A stretch of 9,798 nucleotides of DNA, taken from positions 1 through 9,798 of the forward strand of contig CAVKMX010000086.1 of the NCBI GenBank assembly GCA_963657295.1. The letters run 5' to 3'. Below, in pieces: positions 6,463 to 9,798 of the stretch; position 1 is the stretch's first letter; every line of letters starts with the position of its first letter. A program made the position numbers and the translations under genes. This DNA is from CAG-791 sp963657295 (GTDB lineage: Bacteria > Bacillota > Clostridia > Lachnospirales > Lachnospiraceae). The notes under the pieces were generated by a model. It did not search any database and had not been told where the DNA came from. It saw only the letters and a program-made list of their open reading frames with translations.

Positions 6463-7815
6463 TTAAAACATACCGGGCAGAACACCGGAGAAGGCGTTGA
6501 GGATTGCCAGGACAATCATACCGATGATGCCGGAGAGAATGCAGGGCACCGTGGTTGTCATCAGGCAGTCCTTGGTGTTCAGCCCGTTATAGGTGGACGG
6601 GAACCAGAACGTTACATCCGTCGGGAAGGTTGCGCTGTGGGCACCAAGGCAGACGGAGAGACCGGCGATAACGGGAGAGATTCCGGCGGCAATGCACACG
6701 GGCCCTGCGATGGCGGCGGAGGTCAGCATGGCAGCGGTGGCAGAGCCGACGGCGGCGCGGATGCAGAAGGCCAGAAGGAAGCCCAGCAGGATTACGGGCA
6801 GGTTGGTGGCGGACATGAGATCCACCAGATCTGTGCTCATCGTTGTCGCGCCCAGCATGGAAGCGAAGCATCCGCCGGCACCTACGATCAGCAGGATGTT
6901 TCCGACGCGGTTGGCGGACTCATCGATGAAGCCCATGACCGTTTTGCCGGGCAGATACCTGCGAAGCCTGTATCCGGTGATCAGCATCGCAAGGAAAAGG
7001 GCGATGTTGGAGTTGCCGAAGAAATTGACGACCGTGTAAACCGGGCCTTCGGTAACGAACAGGGAAAAAATAGAGGCAAATACGATCAGAACGATCGGAA
7101 GAATGACGAGCAGGAAGCTCAGCATCGCGGACGGCTTTGTGGGATCGGGAGCAAGGAGTGCGTCGTCATCCATGATCTCCTTCATGCCATCGTGCATGGC
7201 CTTCTTTTCCTCGGCAGAAGCCACAAAGTTCGCGTAGAGCCAGCCGATCAGAAGAGAGGCAGGAAGGCAGACGACAAGACCCCAGATGATGAACCAGCCG
7301 ATGTTCGCGCCGACCTGACCTGCAACAGCGAGAGGTCCGGGTGTCGGAGCTACGCAGCTGTGCGTCAGCATAAGGCCCGTGAAAATAGCAATGACATAAG
7401 CCTTCATGTTCTTCCTGCTGATCTTCTGCAGCGCAACAACCAGCGGAGCTGTCATGACATAGGCGCAGCCGAAGTAGATCGGAATGGACAGAATGAAGCC
7501 GACCAGATTCAGCGCGAGCAGGTCGTTCTTTTTGCCGAACAGACGGACCATGCCCTTTGCGAGCTCCTCGGTAGCACCGGATTCTCCGAGGAAATCTCCG
7601 AAAATACTGCCGAATACAATCAGAAGACCGATGCTCTTCATCATGCTGCCGAAACCGGCGGGAAGAGTATCCAGCACGTCGGATGCGGGCATGCCGACCA
7701 TCAGGCCGAAGATGACTGCCGCGGCAAACAAACCGACGGAAGGCGTTACCTTGAATTTAATCAGGGCAACCAGAAGCAAAACAAAGATGATAAGAAATGC
7801 AACCAAGGGGGACAT
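6463..7815 (-). CDS. GntP-family permease (gluconate / D-serine type)
   Basis: This 450-residue polytopic membrane protein has the length and layout of GntP transporters, which include gluconate permeases and the D-serine transporter DsdX (445 residues). Recognisable parts are the first helix (5-20), the pore-like stretch THSCVAPTPGPLAVAGQVGA (151-170), VGNILLIVGAGGCFASML (304-321), AFCIRAAVGSATAAMLTSAA (349-368) and the HSATFPTDVTFWF segment (393-405). The ATG at 7815 follows AAAGGAAC with about 7 bases between. It lies 56 bases after the deacylase gene and 33 before dsdA, so D-serine or an N-acyl-D-amino acid is the likely cargo. This is contextual; gluconate-type substrates are not excluded by sequence. 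Confidence 0.9.
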   Translation of the reverse strand: MSPLVAFLIIFVLLLVALIKFKVTPSVGLFAAAVIFGLMVGMPASDVLDTLPAGFGSMMKSIGLLIVFGSIFGDFLGESGATEELAKGMVRLFGKKNDLLALNLVGFILSIPIYFGCAYVMTAPLVVALQKISRKNMKAYVIAIFTGLMLTHSCVAPTPGPLAVAGQVGANIGWFIIWGLVVCLPASLLIGWLYANFVASAEEKKAMHDGMKEIMDDDALLAPDPTKPSAMLSFLLVILPIVLIVFASIFSLFVTEGPVYTVVNFFGNSNIALFLAMLITGYRLRRYLPGKTVMGFIDESANRVGNILLIVGAGGCFASMLGATTMSTDLVDLMSATNLPVILLGFLLAFCIRAAVGSATAAMLTSAAIAGPVCIAAGISPVIAGLSVCLGAHSATFPTDVTFWFPSTYNGLNTKDCLMTTTVPCILSGIIGMIVLAILNAFSGVLPGMF

Positions 7816-7871
7816 AACCGATGTTCCTTTCTGTCAGAATCTGCGTGTCGTCAATCACTGCGGTATCCGTA

Positions 7872-9467
7872 TTACCCGTTGTGACGGATCATCTTTCCGG
7901 GATACTCACCGGTGAACTGTTTGTCGGTGTAGACAATCCTGCCGTTTACGATGACATAATCGATACCCTCTGTAATGCTGTTCGAATTGATGTAGGTTGC
8001 CGTATCCTGCAGCCGGTCATAGTCGAACAGAACCAGATCCGCGTCGTATCCGTCGCGAACGAAGCCCTTATTCTTAACCAGCAGATATTCGGCCGTCTGT
8101 CCGGTCATCTTGCTGACCGCCTGCTCCAGCGTCAGGATTCCCTTTTCCTTTACAAAGTAGGTGATGGCATGCGGGAAGGTGGCGCTGGCACGCGGATGTC
8201 CCTTTTCCTTCCAGCTTCTTGTCAGGCCGTCGCTGCCGACAACGCAGTAAGGATCGCGGATGATCTCGCACACATCCTCATCGCACATGCTGCAGTAGAC
8301 ACCGCCGGTAGAGCAGTTGTTCTCGACGCAAAGATCGAAGAAGGCCGTCCAGGGATCCTTGCCGATAAGCTCTGCGTACTCTGTAATGAATCTTCCCTCT
8401 GCCTCCGGCGTCTTGGCCGCAGAGTAAACGTAGACACCGCTCCAGCCGCCTGCGTTCAGATAGTAGTTGTCATATGCCGTGTTCGGATCCTCCATCTCCT
8501 TCCGGAGCTTCTCGCGGAAGGCAGGATCGCGCAGCTTATCCGTCATGGAGGCAAAGCCGTTTTCAAAATACCACGGCGGCATGCAGGCATTCAGCGTGGT
8601 CATGTTCCGTGTATACGGGTACTGATCGCAGATGGTGCGGATGCCCTCCTCATTGGCCTCGTGGATCAGGCGGAGCGTCTCCTTCTGCTTGCCCCAGTTC
8701 GGTTTGCCGAGCATCTTGTGGTGAGAGATGTCTACCCGGACGCCGGCCCGGCGGCCGACATTGATGGTTTCCTTTACCGCATCGACGACAAAGTTTGCTT
8801 CATCACGCATGTGGCTTGCATAGATGCCGTCAAACGGTTCAATGACCTTGGCAAGCTCAATGATTTCTTTTTCCTCCGCATAGCAGCTGGGAGTGTAGAT
8901 CAGTCCCGTGGAGAAGCCTGCTGCGCCGGACTCCATTGCCTCGCGCAGTACGCCCTTCATCGTATCCAGCTCCCTGTCTGTCGCGGGCCGGTTCGCCATC
9001 CCCATCACGGCAATTCGAAGGGAGCTGTGTCCGATGTACATCTTGGCGTTGGCCGTCAGCTTCTGCCTGTCCGCATACTCAAGGTATCTGGCAAAGGTCC
9101 TCCAGTTCTTCATGTCGTCCGGGAACCACGTTGTTCCCATGGACAGCATGTTCTGCGTGGCCTCCATATTTTCCGGGACCACCGGTGCCATCGAAAGGCC
9201 GCACTGACCGACGATCTCTGTTGTCACGCCCTGGGTGGTTTTGAACAGATGAGCGTCCTCACTGCCGAGGATCAGATCGCCGTGCGAATGTGCATCAATG
9301 AATCCGGGAGTGAGATACCGGCCGGCGGCATCAATGGTCTTTTCCGCCTCGGCATCCTTCGGTAAAGGCAAAACGATCTTTCCGTCCTTGATGCCCACAT
9401 TTCCCTGATAGGCAGCCTGGCCGCTGCCGTCAATGATATTTGCGTTCTTAATAAGAATGTCCAGCAA
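7872..9467 (-). CDS. N-acyl-D-amino-acid deacylase (D-aminoacylase)
   Basis: This 531-residue amidohydrolase matches the D-aminoacylase group. From the chosen start, metal ligands lie in GFIDAHSHGD (55-64: H60, H62), bridging cysteine 89 in VGQCGLSM, H219 in YASHMRDE, H249/H250 in DISHHK, and the catalytic aspartate 413 in VVGSDGLT. This is the Cys/His/Asp set known from the Alcaligenes enzyme. Family enzymes hydrolyse N-acyl-D-amino acids to a D-amino acid and a carboxylate. The start is TTG 9467, chosen because a full AGGAGG lies 8 bases upstream and the next residues (LDILIKNANIIDG) begin the fold. An in-frame TTG at 9566 is the promoter -35 box. It leads the operon with the permease and dsdA, supplying D-amino acids to them. 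Confidence 0.93.
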   Translation of the reverse strand: MLDILIKNANIIDGSGQAAYQGNVGIKDGKIVLPLPKDAEAEKTIDAAGRYLTPGFIDAHSHGDLILGSEDAHLFKTTQGVTTEIVGQCGLSMAPVVPENMEATQNMLSMGTTWFPDDMKNWRTFARYLEYADRQKLTANAKMYIGHSSLRIAVMGMANRPATDRELDTMKGVLREAMESGAAGFSTGLIYTPSCYAEEKEIIELAKVIEPFDGIYASHMRDEANFVVDAVKETINVGRRAGVRVDISHHKMLGKPNWGKQKETLRLIHEANEEGIRTICDQYPYTRNMTTLNACMPPWYFENGFASMTDKLRDPAFREKLRKEMEDPNTAYDNYYLNAGGWSGVYVYSAAKTPEAEGRFITEYAELIGKDPWTAFFDLCVENNCSTGGVYCSMCDEDVCEIIRDPYCVVGSDGLTRSWKEKGHPRASATFPHAITYFVKEKGILTLEQAVSKMTGQTAEYLLVKNKGFVRDGYDADLVLFDYDRLQDTATYINSNSITEGIDYVIVNGRIVYTDKQFTGEYPGKMIRHNG

Positions 9468-9526
9468 AGTGATTCCCTCCTCTACTTTTTCTGCAGGCTG
9501 TGCGAAAGGTGCTGTCGGATCCAACG

Positions 9527-9545
9527 CGTTTAATTGTATTAAACG
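9527..9545. promoter_or_regulatory. Operator-like palindrome over the deacylase promoter
   Basis: CGTTTAAT-TGT-ATTAAACG is an exact inverted repeat with 8-base arms and a 3-base spacer. It covers the -10 box and the predicted start of transcription of the minus-strand operon. Such placement is typical of a repressor site. The XRE-cupin regulator is a plausible binder (inference). Confidence 0.65.
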
Positions 9546-9566
9546 ATCATCTCGTCCCTTGGTCAA
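9538..9566 (-). promoter_or_regulatory. Promoter of the deacylase-permease-dsdA operon
   Basis: On the minus strand TTGACC (9566-9561, 5 of 6 consensus) and TTTAAT (9543-9538, 5 of 6) are exactly 17 bases apart. Transcription would start near 9531, giving a leader of about 64 bases before the TTG start at 9467. The bases upstream (9567-9620) are AT-rich, resembling an UP element. Confidence 0.75.
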
Positions 9567-9567
9567 T

Positions 9568-9798
9568 GGATTTGATGAAATTTGTGATATTTATACCAAT
9601 TTTTCATATAGATTTTGTAATGTTTTGCGAATGGTTCCGGCTGAAATGTTCATTGCTGCTGTACACATCCGGCCGGGTAAGGCTGGGATGCTCTGAGGCG
9701 GCAGATGAAATTCCCGGCGTTGTTACAGCTCACTCGCCCGCCAGGCGACAGGGTGGCGGAGAATGTCCGGTCCGGGGGCCTTGCGAGGCCTCGGTGCT
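9568..9798. other. Right-edge intergenic region without a supported gene
   Basis: From 9568 to about 9630 the DNA is AT-rich and serves the minus-strand promoter. From about 9660 it becomes GC-rich and holds short inverted repeats: CCGCCA/TGGCGG (9738-9759), the overlapping alternative TCGCC/GGCGA (9734-9748), and GGCCT-TGCG-AGGCC (9777-9790). An ATG frame at 9705 stays open to the window end but has no convincing ribosome binding site. It may be the edge of a repeat or structured RNA; the window ends too soon to say. Confidence 0.35.

Noticed and set aside
5155..9365. Three long plus-strand open frames (5155-6417, 6637-7884, 7821-9365) opposite dsdA, the permease and the deacylase
   Set aside because: Each lies opposite a well-matched enzyme or transporter gene, has no ribosome binding site or family resemblance, and arises from codon bias of the true strand.
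9465..9566. Upstream extension of the D-aminoacylase to a TTG at 9566
   Set aside because: That TTG is the first half of the -35 box TTGACC, the -10 lies inside the extension, there is no ribosome binding site, and the 33 added residues are outside the family fold.
9705..9798. ATG frame open to the right edge of the window
   Set aside because: Only 31 codons are visible, the upstream GAGGCGG is a poor ribosome binding site, and the translation shows no recognisable feature; other frames on both strands are also partly open because of high GC.

Overview
The window looks like part of a Clostridia-type Bacillota (Firmicutes) chromosome. This is inferred from strong AGGAGG-type ribosome binding sites, sigma-A-like promoters, moderate-to-high GC in genes with AT-rich promoter regions, and the gene families present. 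No rRNA, tRNA, CRISPR array or insertion sequence was seen. The theme is uptake and breakdown of amino acids, especially D-amino acids and substrates that release 2-aminoacrylate.

Plus-strand half (1-4250). A YheO/DauR-type regulator with a PAS-like domain and an HTH (26-700) is followed by a strong terminator. A 313-base regulatory gap carries three related palindromic boxes. Then comes a tight operon: RidA enamine/imine deaminase (1014-1382), a MalY/PatB-type PLP enzyme (1394-2581), a sodium:solute symporter (2625-4016), and a 30-residue single-pass membrane microprotein (4045-4137) that no routine length cutoff would call. An 18-bp perfect hairpin (4208-4247) separates it from the converging genes.

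Minus-strand half (9567 down to 4251). A good promoter overlapped by an 8+8 bp palindrome drives an operon of N-acyl-D-amino-acid deacylase (9467-7872), a GntP-family permease (7815-6463) and D-serine ammonia-lyase DsdA (6429-5074). It ends at a terminator (4969-4931). An XRE-cupin regulator (4805-4251) follows with its own promoter.

Working together (inference): the deacylase frees D-amino acids from N-acyl forms, the permease imports D-serine or a related hydroxylated acid, and DsdA converts D-serine to pyruvate and ammonia through 2-aminoacrylate. If the MalY/PatB-like enzyme is a beta-lyase it also makes 2-aminoacrylate. RidA, encoded in the facing operon, would clear that reactive enamine for both branches.

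The right edge (about 9660-9798) turns GC-rich with small hairpins and holds no gene that can be supported.
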